Assembly: GCA_012518125.1 (NCBI GenBank)
Contig: JAAYTF010000062.1
Coordinates: forward strand, 1-38,137
Reading direction: 5' to 3'
DNA from: Bacilli bacterium
Lineage (GTDB): Bacteria > Bacillota > Bacilli > Bacillales > Amphibacillaceae
DNA length: 38,137 bases
The position numbers and the translations under genes are program-made. Below are positions 1 to 8,381 of this stretch, piece by piece (the stretch's first letter is position 1; the number at the start of each line of letters is the position of its first letter). Under the pieces are notes generated by a model. It worked only from the letters and a program-made list of their open reading frames with translations. It was not told where the DNA came from and searched no databases.

Positions 1-252
1 GGATTTAAACGAAGGCTGGACCAAACAGGAATGACTCACAGTATGTCTCGTGTAGGAAAGTGTATTGATAACGGACCCATGGAGTCATTTTGGGGAACCC
101 TCAAATGTGAGAAATATTATTTACACAAGTATGAGACATTTGAAGATCTCAGAAAAGCAATTGATGAATACATATTTTTCTACAATCATGAAAGATATCA
201 AGAAAAACTAAACGGCCTTAGTCCTATTGAATACAGGACGAAAGCCGCTTAG
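1..252 (+). CDS. IS3-family transposase OrfB, C-terminal fragment
   Basis: The reading frame is open from base 1, so this is the tail of a gene that starts upstream of the window. The 83 visible residues match the end of the DDE (rve) integrase core of IS3/IS150-type transposases. The segment NGPMESFWGTLKCE carries the third catalytic acidic residue, the Glu before SFWGTLK. It is followed by the family-typical YNHERYQEKLNGLSP-IEYR ending. The enzyme cuts and joins element ends during transposition. Whether the full copy is intact cannot be judged here. The family is clear; the exact IS name is not. Confidence 0.9.
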   Translation, partial: GFKRRLDQTGMTHSMSRVGKCIDNGPMESFWGTLKCEKYYLHKYETFEDLRKAIDEYIFFYNHERYQEKLNGLSPIEYRTKAA

Positions 253-299
253 GCTAAATTTTATTATTTCCACTGTCTACTTGACAGGTGGGCAGTTCA
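1..299 (+). mobile_element. IS3-family insertion sequence, right-hand part
   Basis: This is the distal part of an IS3-type element cut by the window start. It contains the transposase 3' end and then a terminal segment at about 274-299 that ends in TCA, as expected for IS3-type ends. The left end lies outside the window, so the inverted repeat partner and the target duplication cannot be checked. The stop codon of the next gene (minus strand, TAA at 303-305) begins only about 4 bases beyond the apparent element end. Confidence 0.75.
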
Positions 300-302
300 A
301 AT

Positions 303-1490
303 TTACGTGCGGGATGTTTTTTCTTTTTCTTGGTATTTGATAAACGCGGCGGCAAACGTCTTTGCGGCGATGAGCATCGAACGTTCGTCGATGTCGAACA
401 GCGGATGATGATGCGGGTGGTTTTCCCCTTCTTTTCCGGCGCCGGTAAAGAAAAACGCCCCCGGTTTGTCATGCAAATAATAGCTGAAATCTTCCGCCCC
501 CATTTGCAGCGGCGCTTCTAGAACGCTGTTTACTCCCGGGACAATTTTTGCCGCTTCAAAAATCAATTCGGCTTCGTCTTTGTGGTTGATGACAGGCGGG
601 TAGCCGTCCGTGTAATCGATTTTGTACGTTGCGTCATTCGCAAGGCAAACCCCTTTTACGATGCGGTAAAGCTCTTCTTTCATTTTCTTTTTCACCGCGT
701 TTTTGAAGTAGCGGATCGTCCCTTCCAATACCGCTTCATTGGCGATGATGTTAAATCCGGTCCCCGCTTGGAAACGTCCGACCGTGACGACCCCTGTATC
801 GACCGGGCTGATTTTGCGGCTGACGATCGTCTGCAATTTCGCAACGATTTCGGCACCGATGACGAGCGCATCTTTCGTGTCTTCCGGATATGCGCCGTGG
901 CCGCCTTCGCCATAAATGGTGATTTGAAAACGATCGGCGCCGGCCATTAATGCATCATGCCGCAAGGAGACCGTCCCGAGCGGCAGCGTGGACCAAAGGT
1001 GGTTTCCGAAAATGACATCGATGTGATCGAGCGCGCCGGATTGGACGATGGAAATCGCGCCGCCCGGCGTCAGTTCTTCCGCATGTTGATGGACGAAAAC
1101 GACCGTTCCGGGAAGTTCGTCTTGAAATTGCTGCAAAACTTTTGCAAAAACGAGCAGCGTCGCGGTGTGCGCATCATGCCCGCAAGCGTGCATGACCCCG
1201 GGAACTTTCGATTTGTATGGAACATCTTTTTCATCTTGGATCGGCAATGCGTCAAAATCGGCGCGAAATGCCACCGTCTTTCCCGGACGTTTTCCTTCCA
1301 ACGTCGCGATGACGCCGTTTCCACCGACGTTCGTTTGCACTGGAATGCCGAGCCGTTCATAATATTGTGCGATGAATTTGGCCGTTTTGACTTCCTGGAA
1401 TGACAATTCGGGATATTGGTGCAAGTGGCGGCGAATTTCCACCATCTCGTCGTAATGTTTATCGAGCGCTCGAAACAATTGTCCAAGCAT
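303..1490 (-). CDS. M20-family amidohydrolase (N-acyl amino acid / peptide hydrolase)
   Basis: A protein of 395 residues from ATG at 1490. I prefer this start to the in-frame GTG at 1505 because the GTG lies inside the strong ribosome binding site GAGGGGG. It is a metal-dependent M20 amidohydrolase of the AmaA/HipO/YxeP type, which removes acyl groups from N-acylated amino acids or similar compounds. Metal-binding elements are visible: MHACGHDAHT near residue 100, QHAEE (general base and ligand) near 138, FGNHLW near 165, and a late His ligand region PHHHP. The dimerisation insert includes GGHGAYPE. The length is usual for the family. Subfamily substrates vary, so the natural substrate is not predictable from sequence. 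An IS end lies a few bases past the stop codon, so any native terminator has probably been displaced. Confidence 0.88.
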   Translation of the reverse strand: MLGQLFRALDKHYDEMVEIRRHLHQYPELSFQEVKTAKFIAQYYERLGIPVQTNVGGNGVIATLEGKRPGKTVAFRADFDALPIQDEKDVPYKSKVPGVMHACGHDAHTATLLVFAKVLQQFQDELPGTVVFVHQHAEELTPGGAISIVQSGALDHIDVIFGNHLWSTLPLGTVSLRHDALMAGADRFQITIYGEGGHGAYPEDTKDALVIGAEIVAKLQTIVSRKISPVDTGVVTVGRFQAGTGFNIIANEAVLEGTIRYFKNAVKKKMKEELYRIVKGVCLANDATYKIDYTDGYPPVINHKDEAELIFEAAKIVPGVNSVLEAPLQMGAEDFSYYLHDKPGAFFFTGAGKEGENHPHHHPLFDIDERSMLIAAKTFAAAFIKYQEKEKTSRT

Positions 1491-1566
1491 ATGACGCCCC
1501 CTCACTTCATATCGTTGATCAAGGTGAAGCGATGATCATGCCGCATGGTTGACATGAATAATAACC

Positions 1567-1596
1567 ATTTTACCTTCGTTTTGCGCTGTTTGGCAA
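1567..1596 (-). promoter_or_regulatory. Probable sigma-A promoter for the M20 amidohydrolase
   Basis: On the minus strand, TTGCCA (1591-1596) and TAAAAT (1567-1572) are separated by 18 bases, giving a leader of roughly 70 bases to the ATG at 1490. This is a consensus-based prediction only. Confidence 0.4.
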
Positions 1597-1689
1597 GGAA
1601 CAGGATGAATTTTGCTATTTCGCCACACGGCGTTTTGTTTTATAATATATTATATAGGGAAGAAAAGTATCGCAAATGAAGTGAGAGAC

Positions 1690-1718
1690 TTGCGCCTTTT
1701 CATTGTTTCTGTTATAGT
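1690..1718 (+). promoter_or_regulatory. Sigma-A promoter for the lysine-riboswitch leader
   Basis: TTGCGC (1690-1695) and TATAGT (1713-1718) have the ideal 17-base spacing. Transcription would start near 1725, about 27 bases before helix P1 of the riboswitch. Confidence 0.6.
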
Positions 1719-1751
1719 ACAATTGAACTTCAAAATTGCATACGACATTGA

Positions 1752-1939
1752 AAAGTGTTAGAGGCGCAAAGACCAAGAGTAAATAATGGGAGAAGCGTGA
1801 GACTTCGAGGAACATTATTGAAAGGGGAATTTGCCGAAACTTTAAGATTTTCTCACGGTCTTAAAGTTGGGCCTGCATTGAATAAATGCAGGACTGTCAT
1901 ATAGTGTTCGACCACTATATGGAGGGCTACGCACACTTT
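1752..1939 (+). promoter_or_regulatory. Lysine riboswitch (L box) aptamer
   Basis: The aptamer closely resembles my memory of the B. subtilis lysC L box. Visible conserved parts are GAGGCGCAA followed by AAGAGTA, the core AAAGGGGAATTTGCCGAAA, the loop stretch TGCATTGAATAAATGCA, then CTGTCATATAG and TGGAGGGCTACG. Helix P1 closes perfectly between AAAGTGT (1752-1758) and ACACTTT (1933-1939). A Rho-independent terminator follows and then dapA. In this class, lysine binding stabilises P1 and favours termination, so dapA should be off when lysine is plentiful. Confidence 0.95.
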
Positions 1940-1959
1940 AGGGTATTGATATGCCTTCA

Positions 1960-1997
1960 AAGCAACAGCGAGCCTTCGTTGTTGCTTTTATTTTTCA
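1960..1997 (+). terminator. Riboswitch-controlled terminator before dapA
   Basis: The arms AGCAACAGCG (1961-1970) and CGTTGTTGCT pair over 10 bases with one G-U, followed by a T-rich run. It lies between the lysine aptamer and dapA, as expected for transcriptional attenuation. Confidence 0.85.
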
Positions 1998-2039
1998 TCG
2001 TTCAATAAAATTTTAAATATATATAAAGGACGTGTATAT

Positions 2040-2927
2040 ATGGATTTTGGTCAATTGATTACTGCGATGGTAACTCCGTTTGACGAGCGAGGCGAAATCG
2101 ATTTTGACGCGACGAAAAATTTGCTCGAACATTTGATCAAAACAGGAACGGACGCAGTCGTCGTTGCCGGCACCACCGGGGAAAGCCCCACTTTGTCCAC
2201 GGAAGAAAAATTGGAGCTCTTTTCGTTTGTGATCAAAGAAGCAAACGGCAGAATTCCGGTCATTGCGGGAACGGGCACGAACAACACGAAAGCGTCGATT
2301 GAATTGACGAAAGAAGCGGAAAAATTGGGTGCCGACGGCATCATGCTCGTCGCCCCTTACTACAACCGTCCAAACCAAGACGGCCTGTATGCCCACTTTA
2401 AAGCGATTGCGGAAGAAACGGACTTGCCGATCATGATCTACAACATTCCGGGACGAACCGCTTGCAACATCGAAGTCGATACGATCGTCAAGCTTTCGGA
2501 AATCGACAATATCGTCAGCGTGAAAGAAGCAAGCGGAAATCTGGACGCGATGGCGGAAATCATCGAGCGTACGAAAGACGGCTTCGTCTTGTACAGCGGT
2601 GATGACAGTCTGACGCTTCCGGTGCTTGCCATCGGCGGAAAAGGGATCGTTTCCGTCGCGTCGCATATCGTCGGCGATGCCATGAAAGAGATGATTGAAG
2701 CATTCAATCGTGGCGACATCGAGAAGGCGGGCGCGATTCACCGTAAACTGCTTCCGACGTTCAAAGCGCTTTTCTCAGCCCCAAGTCCGGCCCCATTAAA
2801 AGCGGTGCTCAATCTGACGGGTATTCCGGTAGGCGATGTCCGTTTGCCGCTTGTCCCGTTGAACGAAGAACAAGTGGAAGTGTTGAAACAGCACATCAAC
2901 GTGAACGAATTGAAAGTCGGCAAATAA
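2040..2927 (+). CDS. dapA: 4-hydroxy-tetrahydrodipicolinate synthase
   Basis: A protein of 295 residues, the usual DapA length. It condenses pyruvate with aspartate semialdehyde, the first committed step of the diaminopimelate/lysine branch, which feeds peptidoglycan, lysine and, in spore formers, dipicolinate. Key residues are visible: the Schiff-base lysine K162 in VSVKEASGN, Y134 and R139 in YNIPGRT, the T45-T46 pair in AGTTGES, and Y107/Y108 in APYYNRP. The gene stands alone between the riboswitch terminator and its own terminator at 2951, so it appears monocistronic and lysine-controlled. The ATG is preceded by AAAGGA at proper distance. Other members of this aldolase superfamily can look similar, but the lysine riboswitch supports DapA. 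Confidence 0.95.
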   Translation: MDFGQLITAMVTPFDERGEIDFDATKNLLEHLIKTGTDAVVVAGTTGESPTLSTEEKLELFSFVIKEANGRIPVIAGTGTNNTKASIELTKEAEKLGADGIMLVAPYYNRPNQDGLYAHFKAIAEETDLPIMIYNIPGRTACNIEVDTIVKLSEIDNIVSVKEASGNLDAMAEIIERTKDGFVLYSGDDSLTLPVLAIGGKGIVSVASHIVGDAMKEMIEAFNRGDIEKAGAIHRKLLPTFKALFSAPSPAPLKAVLNLTGIPVGDVRLPLVPLNEEQVEVLKQHINVNELKVGK

Positions 2928-2950
2928 AGCTAATTAACGAGTTCGTATAC

Positions 2951-2999
2951 AAATGGCGGCATAAGCGATTTGTGCGCATGCCGCCATTTCATTTTTTCA
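2951..2999 (+). terminator. Rho-independent terminator of dapA
   Basis: A perfect 12-base stem, AAATGGCGGCAT (2951-2962) with ATGCCGCCATTT (2978-2989), is followed by a T-rich stretch. Confidence 0.9.
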
Positions 3000-3029
3000 T
3001 TGTAGGGCGGCAAATAACAATGTTATAAT
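3000..3029 (+). promoter_or_regulatory. Promoter of the bdbC-thioredoxin pair
   Basis: TTGTAG (3000-3005) and TATAAT (3024-3029) are 18 bases apart. The -10 box overlaps an in-frame ATG at 3028, which argues that translation starts further downstream at 3064. Confidence 0.55.
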
Positions 3030-3063
3030 GATGTTTAGAGTCAAAATGAAGGGAAGGCTGGTT

Positions 3064-3480
3064 ATGGCCGATTCGAAAAAAAAAGAAACGCTTCTCCTTT
3101 TGGTTTGGACGCAATCGTTGGTGGCGACAGCCGGAAGCCTCTTTTTTTCCGAAGTGCTAGGCTATATTCCTTGTGATCTGTGCTGGTTTCAGCGGATTTT
3201 CATGTATCCGATCGTCGTCATTGCGACCGTTAGTTTATTGAAGAAAAATCTGGACATGTCGTACCCGATCTTATACTTGAGTGGAATTGGGATGCTGTTT
3301 TCCATTTATCATTACAGTTTGCAAAAAGTGCCGTTTATGCAAGATGCGGGGGGGATTTGTGGCCAAATCCCGTGTAATTTGCAATACATAAATTATTTTG
3401 GGTTTATCACGATCCCGTTTTTGGCGGGAACGGCATTTATCATCATTTTTGTTTTGCAGTTGCTCATTTTTAAAAAATAG
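3064..3480 (+). CDS. bdbC: Disulfide oxidoreductase BdbC (DsbB family)
   Basis: A protein of 138 residues from ATG 3064, the length I recall for B. subtilis BdbC. The upstream ATG at 3028 is inside the -10 box and is rejected. This is a four-helix membrane quinone reductase of the DsbB family that re-oxidises an extracytoplasmic thiol oxidase and passes electrons to menaquinone. Both cysteine pairs are present: CDLC at residues 37-40 and C99/C104 in GGICGQIPC. The next gene, 20 bases downstream, encodes a membrane-anchored thioredoxin-fold protein that is the probable redox partner. In B. subtilis, BdbC works with BdbD in competence and secreted-protein folding. Here the partner is a different thioredoxin. 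Confidence 0.92.
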   Translation: MADSKKKETLLLLVWTQSLVATAGSLFFSEVLGYIPCDLCWFQRIFMYPIVVIATVSLLKKNLDMSYPILYLSGIGMLFSIYHYSLQKVPFMQDAGGICGQIPCNLQYINYFGFITIPFLAGTAFIIIFVLQLLIFKK

Positions 3481-3500
3481 ACTTTTTGTGGAGGTTTTTT

Positions 3501-3974
3501 ATGAAGACGAAAATGATTATCATTCTTGGCGCCATCATCGTGTTGTTTGGCGGCTTGATTTTTGTGACACAGTATAAGAACACGAAAGCGATCAGTGAAA
3601 ACAACCCTTACGGTAAAGATAAATTGCACCAAGAGACGATCGATCAGCTGGATGACCCGTTATATCAAAATATCATTGTCCCGGACGAGTTGGACAAACG
3701 GTTGGAAAACGGCGAAGACATCACCGTATATTATTACAGCCCGGTTTGCATCTATTGCCAAAAGACGACGCCGATCGTCGTGCCGCTTACGGAAGAATTG
3801 GGCATCGATATGGTGAAAATGAATTTGTTGGAATTTGACATGATGGATCATTACAATATCGAAGGCACGCCGACAATCATCCATTATGAAAATGGGGAGG
3901 AAGTCGCGCGCATCGAAGGCCAGCGTACGGAAGAGGAATTCAGGGATTTCTTTGAAACTTACGTGTTGAATTAA
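3501..3974 (+). CDS. Membrane-anchored thioredoxin-fold protein, BdbC partner
   Basis: A protein of 157 residues starting at ATG 3501, preceded by GGAGG. An N-terminal hydrophobic anchor (about residues 5-24) places the rest outside the membrane. The thioredoxin fold contains the active site CIYC (C83 and C86) and the cis-proline element GTPTI. It follows bdbC and shares its promoter and terminator, so I infer an oxidising pair: this protein inserts disulfides in exported proteins and BdbC recycles it. It is not the larger BdbD. Substrates are unknown, and a reductive role cannot be excluded from sequence. Confidence 0.82.
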   Translation: MKTKMIIILGAIIVLFGGLIFVTQYKNTKAISENNPYGKDKLHQETIDQLDDPLYQNIIVPDELDKRLENGEDITVYYYSPVCIYCQKTTPIVVPLTEELGIDMVKMNLLEFDMMDHYNIEGTPTIIHYENGEEVARIEGQRTEEEFRDFFETYVLN

Positions 3975-3996
3975 ATGAAGGATGGTAGTGAATGGT

Positions 3997-4048
3997 AAAT
4001 GAGGTTGGGTTCAAACGGGGCATCCGTTTTTCCCAACCTCATTTTATT
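3997..4048. terminator. Bidirectional terminator between the thioredoxin gene and hmoB
   Basis: AAATGAGGTTGGG (3997-4009) pairs with CCCAACCTCATTT (4032-4044), with A-rich and T-rich flanks, so it can serve both converging genes. The hmoB stop codon lies at its right edge. Confidence 0.85.
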
Positions 4049-4580
4049 CTTCGTGTTCCTCCCATTCATCAATGACTTCTTCATCTTCGACGACCATATA
4101 ATATTTGTTCACAAACGGGCGCTCGGCAAAATATGCGGATTGGCGGGCGAATTGCTGCAAATTTTGGAAAGCATAGCTCGGAGAAGTGCGCCAAACTTCT
4201 TCGTAACGGTCGCTTTTCCATTGTGTCAACACGACAAATTCATTTTTTTTGACTTGTTTCAAAAGACGTATTGCAACGACGCCAAGCCGTCCGGCGAGGT
4301 CGGGGAAGCGGTTTTTCGCCTGCCCTAAAAAAGCGGAAACGGCGTCGCTGGCAACCGGGATATGCTCCATCGTCACAAACCCTTTCGTTTGAAAAGTCCC
4401 TTCGCTTGCCAAAATTTGATACGTCTTTCCCGCGGCAAAGATGCTTCGCTTCCGTTCATGTTCATAATAAACAACCGTCGTCCGGTTGTTTTTCATAAAG
4501 TGAAATTCATGTTTATGTTCATGTTTTTGGATGAGCCGTTTGAGAAAATGGTACGTTCCGGTCGTAAATGAGGCATACAT
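4044..4580 (-). CDS. hmoB: Heme-degrading monooxygenase HmoB
   Basis: A protein of 178 residues. I choose ATG 4580 over ATG 4586 because AGAGG lies only 3 bases before the latter and 9 before the former. The C-terminal half is an antibiotic-biosynthesis-monooxygenase (ABM) fold like IsdG, HmoA and HmoB: FPDLAGRLGVVAIRLLKQ, then FVVLTQWKSDRYEEVW. The N-terminal half is the extra domain that distinguishes HmoB from HmoA. Such enzymes open the heme ring and release iron. Position is strong support: B. subtilis hmoB (yhgC) also sits next to pbpF and hemEHY. It is divergent from pbpF here. It could act in heme turnover next to the heme biosynthesis genes. Confidence 0.88.
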   Translation of the reverse strand: MYASFTTGTYHFLKRLIQKHEHKHEFHFMKNNRTTVVYYEHERKRSIFAAGKTYQILASEGTFQTKGFVTMEHIPVASDAVSAFLGQAKNRFPDLAGRLGVVAIRLLKQVKKNEFVVLTQWKSDRYEEVWRTSPSYAFQNLQQFARQSAYFAERPFVNKYYMVVEDEEVIDEWEEHEE

Positions 4581-4687
4581 CTGCATCTTCCTCTCAGTTG
4601 AGCGCTTATTTATTCATTATAGTATACCTTGCGGATGGTTAATAGTATGTATCATTCGGCAATTAACGACCGCATCGAAAAATGTCG

Positions 4688-4693
4688 TATAAT
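4688..4693 (+). promoter_or_regulatory. -10 box for pbpF
   Basis: TATAAT lies about 64 bases before the pbpF start. No convincing -35 box is seen at 17 bases; TTAACG at 4663-4668 gives a spacing of 19. B. subtilis pbpF is also read by sigma-G in the forespore, but I cannot identify a clear sigma-G box here. Confidence 0.4.
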
Positions 4694-4756
4694 AGGAAAT
4701 GAAATGTTCACACGAAAAAAGCTTTGTCGGGATCTATGTTATGTTGAGGGGAAGTA

Positions 4757-7177
4757 ATGAGGATGGAAAAGAAACAGACGCGTCGACGGAGCGCAATGAG
4801 ACGAAGCGAACGAAAAAAACAAAACAATGCACTTTTCATATACATCGCTCGTATTAAGGAATCTATCGCGAAAACTTTCGCTCGCCTGAAACGCGACGGG
4901 GAGGAAGTTGCGGCGGAAGAAAAAAAGTATAATCGCAGGCGGGAACGCAAGAATAAGAATGATGCTGACCGTGTCGAGCCGGACGAACGTACGTCCGATG
5001 AAGCCGACGTAGAGAAAGATGAAGAAATCGAAATAAGAAGTTTATGGCAATCGAAATGGATGCGGGCCTTTATCATCTTCGGGGCGGCATTCGTCCTTGC
5101 ATTGATCGCTTATACATCGATTTTGTACGGAGGCAAACTGTTCGTTGACGAAGATGAACTGATCATTTCGCCACCGACAACGATCGAGACGGCCGATGGC
5201 GAAATCATTTGGTACATATATGAAGAATTCCGTTTGCCCGTTCCGCTTGAAAGCATTCCCGAGCACGTGCAAAAGGCGTTCATCGCCATCGAAGACCGCC
5301 GTTTTTATACGCACACCGGTGTCGATCTCCGTTCGATCATGCGGGCGGTATGGCGCGATATCATAGCCCGCGATAAAGTCGAGGGCGGAAGCACGATCAC
5401 ACAGCAGCTGGCGAAAAACTTGTTTTTGACGAACGACAAATCGTGGACGAGGAAAATCAAAGAAGCGATGATCGCCCTCCATCTGGAAAGGGAATTCACG
5501 AAAGAACAAATATTGGAAATGTACTTGAACGTCATCTATTTCGGGCAAGGGCAGTACGGCCTGGAAGCGGCGGCTAACCGTTTTTTCCATAAATCCGTCG
5601 AAGAACTGACGCTTGAAGAAGGGGCTTTGCTCGCCGGCATCATTAAAGCTCCCAACGGCTATTCACCGATCAACCACCCGGAAAAAGCGTTGGAGCGCCG
5701 CAATTTGGTGTTGGAAACGATGGCGGAGCTCGGCTACATCACGGAAGAGGAAATGGAAGCGGCGAAAGCGAAAGGGTTGAATTTAAACCTTTCGCAACGG
5801 AAAGTGAACCCGGCGCATCATACGATCGTCGATTTGGCGATCAAAGAAGCGGAACAGAAATACGGCATCACGTTGGACGAACTGCGAAAAAAACGGTATC
5901 GCATCGTCGTCTCGCTCGATGAGGAAATACAGGAGATCGTCTATGACCATTTTCAATTTGACGGCTATTTCCCAGGAAATAATAAACAAACGGTCGAAGG
6001 CGCATTTGTCATGATTGATGAAAAAACGGGCCGAATTGTGGCTGCGCAAGGCGGCCGCAAGTACGAAAGAGGCAACTTGAACCGCGTCGTGGAAAAACGG
6101 CAGCCCGGCTCAACGTTCAAACCGCTCGCCGTCTATGCGCCGGCGCTGGAGTCGGGGGAATTTACGGCATTTTCGCTTCTGCCGGACGAATTGACGGAAT
6201 GGGACGGACATCAAGTGCGCAATCATGACGATCGCTACGAAGGTCAAGTCACGTTATATGATGCGCTCGTCAAATCGAAAAATACATCGAGCACGTGGTT
6301 GCTGAATGAAATCGGCATTTCGTATTCCAAACGGTATTTGGAAAAAATGGGCATCGACATTGAAGACAACAGTTTGTCGATCGCGCTCGGCGGATTGAAA
6401 CACGGCGTTTCGCCGCTTGAACTCGTCGAAGGGTATCGTGCATTCGTCCATGGCGGCGAAACGATCGAAGCGCACACGATTTTGGAAATATACGACAACA
6501 AAAATCAATTGGTCGCCTCCGCCCGCCCGGAGACGAAGGAAGTATTCTCCGACCAAGTCGCCTGGGATATGACGGAAATGTTAAAAGGGGTCGTTGAAAA
6601 CGGAACCGGAAAAGTGGGATACTATCCGTATGAAATGGCCGGAAAAACAGGTTCGACACAACATCCGCACAAAGAAGGGGCGACGAAAGATGCATGGTTT
6701 GTCGGTTTTACTCCTGATTACGTCTTTTCCGTCTGGATCGGCTATGATGTTTCGGACGAAAACCAATATTTGACAGGCGGCAGCTCGTATCCGACGCAGT
6801 TGGCCAAAAAAATCATGACGGAAGTCGCTAAACAGAAAGATGTCCAACAAGCGTTCAAACTTCCGGAAGGGGTGAAAACTTTATCGGAACCGGTTGAATT
6901 GCCGGAAATCAACGATTTGATCGGCTCTTACACGTTCGGAGGTTTCAAAATCCTGAAAGGGAAATTGCAATGGACCGGTTCGAACGACCGCCGTGTTATC
7001 TACAAAATTTACGAAAAAAACGACGACGAGATTAAACTGCTCGATGAAGTCGTAGGCGAAACGGAGTATGTCATCGATCAATTCATGTTGTTCAAACATC
7101 GTTCGTATTTCGTCGTACCCGTCGATCCATTTTCCGGACAGGAAGGAAAGACATCGAACATCGTCTCGCTTCCTTAA
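4757..7177 (+). CDS. pbpF: Class A penicillin-binding protein PbpF (PBP 2C type)
   Basis: A bifunctional peptidoglycan glycosyltransferase/transpeptidase of 806 residues, with GAGGGGAAG before the ATG. Residues 1-100 form a very charged Arg/Lys/Glu cytoplasmic tail. A single membrane segment covers about 102-124. The GT51 glycosyltransferase follows, with IEDRRFYTHTGVD (catalytic E179) and GGSTITQQLAKNLFL (210-224). The transpeptidase has S452-T-F-K455, S507-K-N and KTGST (630-634). The last 120 residues look like a fibronectin-III-like domain. B. subtilis PbpF, as I recall, is about 714 residues, so the cytoplasmic tail is an extension. Its place between hmoB and hemE matches B. subtilis. 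It acts on the outer face of the membrane in cell wall or spore cortex synthesis. Confidence 0.92.
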   Translation: MRMEKKQTRRRSAMRRSERKKQNNALFIYIARIKESIAKTFARLKRDGEEVAAEEKKYNRRRERKNKNDADRVEPDERTSDEADVEKDEEIEIRSLWQSKWMRAFIIFGAAFVLALIAYTSILYGGKLFVDEDELIISPPTTIETADGEIIWYIYEEFRLPVPLESIPEHVQKAFIAIEDRRFYTHTGVDLRSIMRAVWRDIIARDKVEGGSTITQQLAKNLFLTNDKSWTRKIKEAMIALHLEREFTKEQILEMYLNVIYFGQGQYGLEAAANRFFHKSVEELTLEEGALLAGIIKAPNGYSPINHPEKALERRNLVLETMAELGYITEEEMEAAKAKGLNLNLSQRKVNPAHHTIVDLAIKEAEQKYGITLDELRKKRYRIVVSLDEEIQEIVYDHFQFDGYFPGNNKQTVEGAFVMIDEKTGRIVAAQGGRKYERGNLNRVVEKRQPGSTFKPLAVYAPALESGEFTAFSLLPDELTEWDGHQVRNHDDRYEGQVTLYDALVKSKNTSSTWLLNEIGISYSKRYLEKMGIDIEDNSLSIALGGLKHGVSPLELVEGYRAFVHGGETIEAHTILEIYDNKNQLVASARPETKEVFSDQVAWDMTEMLKGVVENGTGKVGYYPYEMAGKTGSTQHPHKEGATKDAWFVGFTPDYVFSVWIGYDVSDENQYLTGGSSYPTQLAKKIMTEVAKQKDVQQAFKLPEGVKTLSEPVELPEINDLIGSYTFGGFKILKGKLQWTGSNDRRVIYKIYEKNDDEIKLLDEVVGETEYVIDQFMLFKHRSYFVVPVDPFSGQEGKTSNIVSLP

Positions 7178-7274
7178 ACAGCGTAAAAATGCAAGCGATA
7201 TGATTCAAATTTTTACTAAATTGGAACAAGTTTTTGACAATTAGGTTTATCCGGGTTAATGCGTCAAGACGATA

Positions 7275-7283
7275 TGTTATATT
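7275..7283 (+). promoter_or_regulatory. Extended -10 promoter of the hemEHY operon
   Basis: TGT-TATATT (7275-7283) is an extended -10 element about 45 bases before hemE. An upstream TTGACA at 7234-7239 has no good -10 partner at 17 bases. This suggests that hemEHY is transcribed separately from pbpF. Confidence 0.45.
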
Positions 7284-7327
7284 AATTTTAAGAAAAGCAT
7301 GAGTATAAAAAAGGGTGAATGTAAACT

Positions 7328-8362
7328 ATGGTGAAAGAATTCAACGATACGATTTTGAAGGCGTATCGTGGGGAAAAAACAAGCTACACGCCCGTTTGGT
7401 ATATGCGTCAAGCCGGGCGGTCGCAAAAAGAATACCGCGAGATAAAAGAAAAGTACAGCTTGTTTGAAATTACGCACAATCCGGAACTTTGCGCGTATGT
7501 CACTCGGCTGCCAGTAGAACAATACAACGTCGATGCGGCCATTTTATATAAAGACATCATGACGCCTCTTCCGGCGATGGGCATTGATGTTGAAATCAAA
7601 GCGGGAGTCGGTCCGGTGATCGACAATCCGATCCGCCGTTTCGAAGATGTGGTGAAGTTGCGCCCGCTCGAGCCGGAAAAGGATATCGATTACGTGTTGG
7701 ATACGATCAAATTGTTGACGGAAGAACAATTGTCCGTGCCGTTGATCGGCTTCAGCGGCGCACCGTTTACGTTGGCAAGCTATATGATTGAAGGCGGCCC
7801 GTCAAAAAATTATTCCAAAACTAAAGCGCTCATGTACAGTGAACCGAAATCATGGTTCGCTTTGATGGATAAATTGGGCGAAATGATCATTACGTATGTT
7901 CGTGCGCAAATTAAAGCGGGCGTCAGTGCGGTGCAAATTTTCGACTCTTGGGTTGGCACGTTGAACGTTCAAGACTATCGCACATATGTCAAACCGATTA
8001 TGGAACATATTTTCAACGAACTGCGCGCCGACCAAGTGCCGCTCATCCTTTTCGGCGTCGGAGCGAAACATTTGCTCACCGAATGGAACGACTTGGCGGT
8101 CGATGTCATCGGCCTCGATTGGCGGACGTCGATCGTTGAAGCGAGGGAACTCGGCGTGGACAAAGTGCTGCAAGGAAACTTGGATCCGGCGATTTTGCTT
8201 GCGGATTGGGATACGATTGAATCAAGGACGAAAGCGATCATTGATGAAGGGATCGAAGCGGGGCGCCACGTGTTCAATTTGGGCCACGGGGTGACGCCGG
8301 ACGTTTCGCAGGACACCTTGAAAAAACTGACAGAACTCATTCATACGTATTCAAAACGATAA
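7328..8362 (+). CDS. hemE: Uroporphyrinogen III decarboxylase
   Basis: A protein of 344 residues. It removes four carboxyl groups from uroporphyrinogen III to make coproporphyrinogen III in the cytoplasm. The family signature [10 protein letters not shown] lies near residue 22 and the second signature, [17 protein letters not shown], near 145. An Asp-containing LLYKD-type segment ([16 protein letters not shown]) is also present. The ATG has AAGGGTGA upstream. It is the first gene of the hemE-hemH-hemY operon, with only a 19-base gap to hemH. This trio is the lower part of the coproporphyrin-dependent heme pathway of Gram-positive bacteria. Confidence 0.97.
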   Translation: MVKEFNDTILKAYRGEKTSYTPVWYMRQAGRSQKEYREIKEKYSLFEITHNPELCAYVTRLPVEQYNVDAAILYKDIMTPLPAMGIDVEIKAGVGPVIDNPIRRFEDVVKLRPLEPEKDIDYVLDTIKLLTEEQLSVPLIGFSGAPFTLASYMIEGGPSKNYSKTKALMYSEPKSWFALMDKLGEMIITYVRAQIKAGVSAVQIFDSWVGTLNVQDYRTYVKPIMEHIFNELRADQVPLILFGVGAKHLLTEWNDLAVDVIGLDWRTSIVEARELGVDKVLQGNLDPAILLADWDTIESRTKAIIDEGIEAGRHVFNLGHGVTPDVSQDTLKKLTELIHTYSKR

Positions 8363-8381
8363 TCTAAAAGAGGTGGAAATA

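Noticed and set aside
2013-2741. Long open frame on the minus strand opposite dapA
   Set aside because: Antisense shadow of a clear dapA gene; it is rich in Arg/Phe/Asp as such shadows are.
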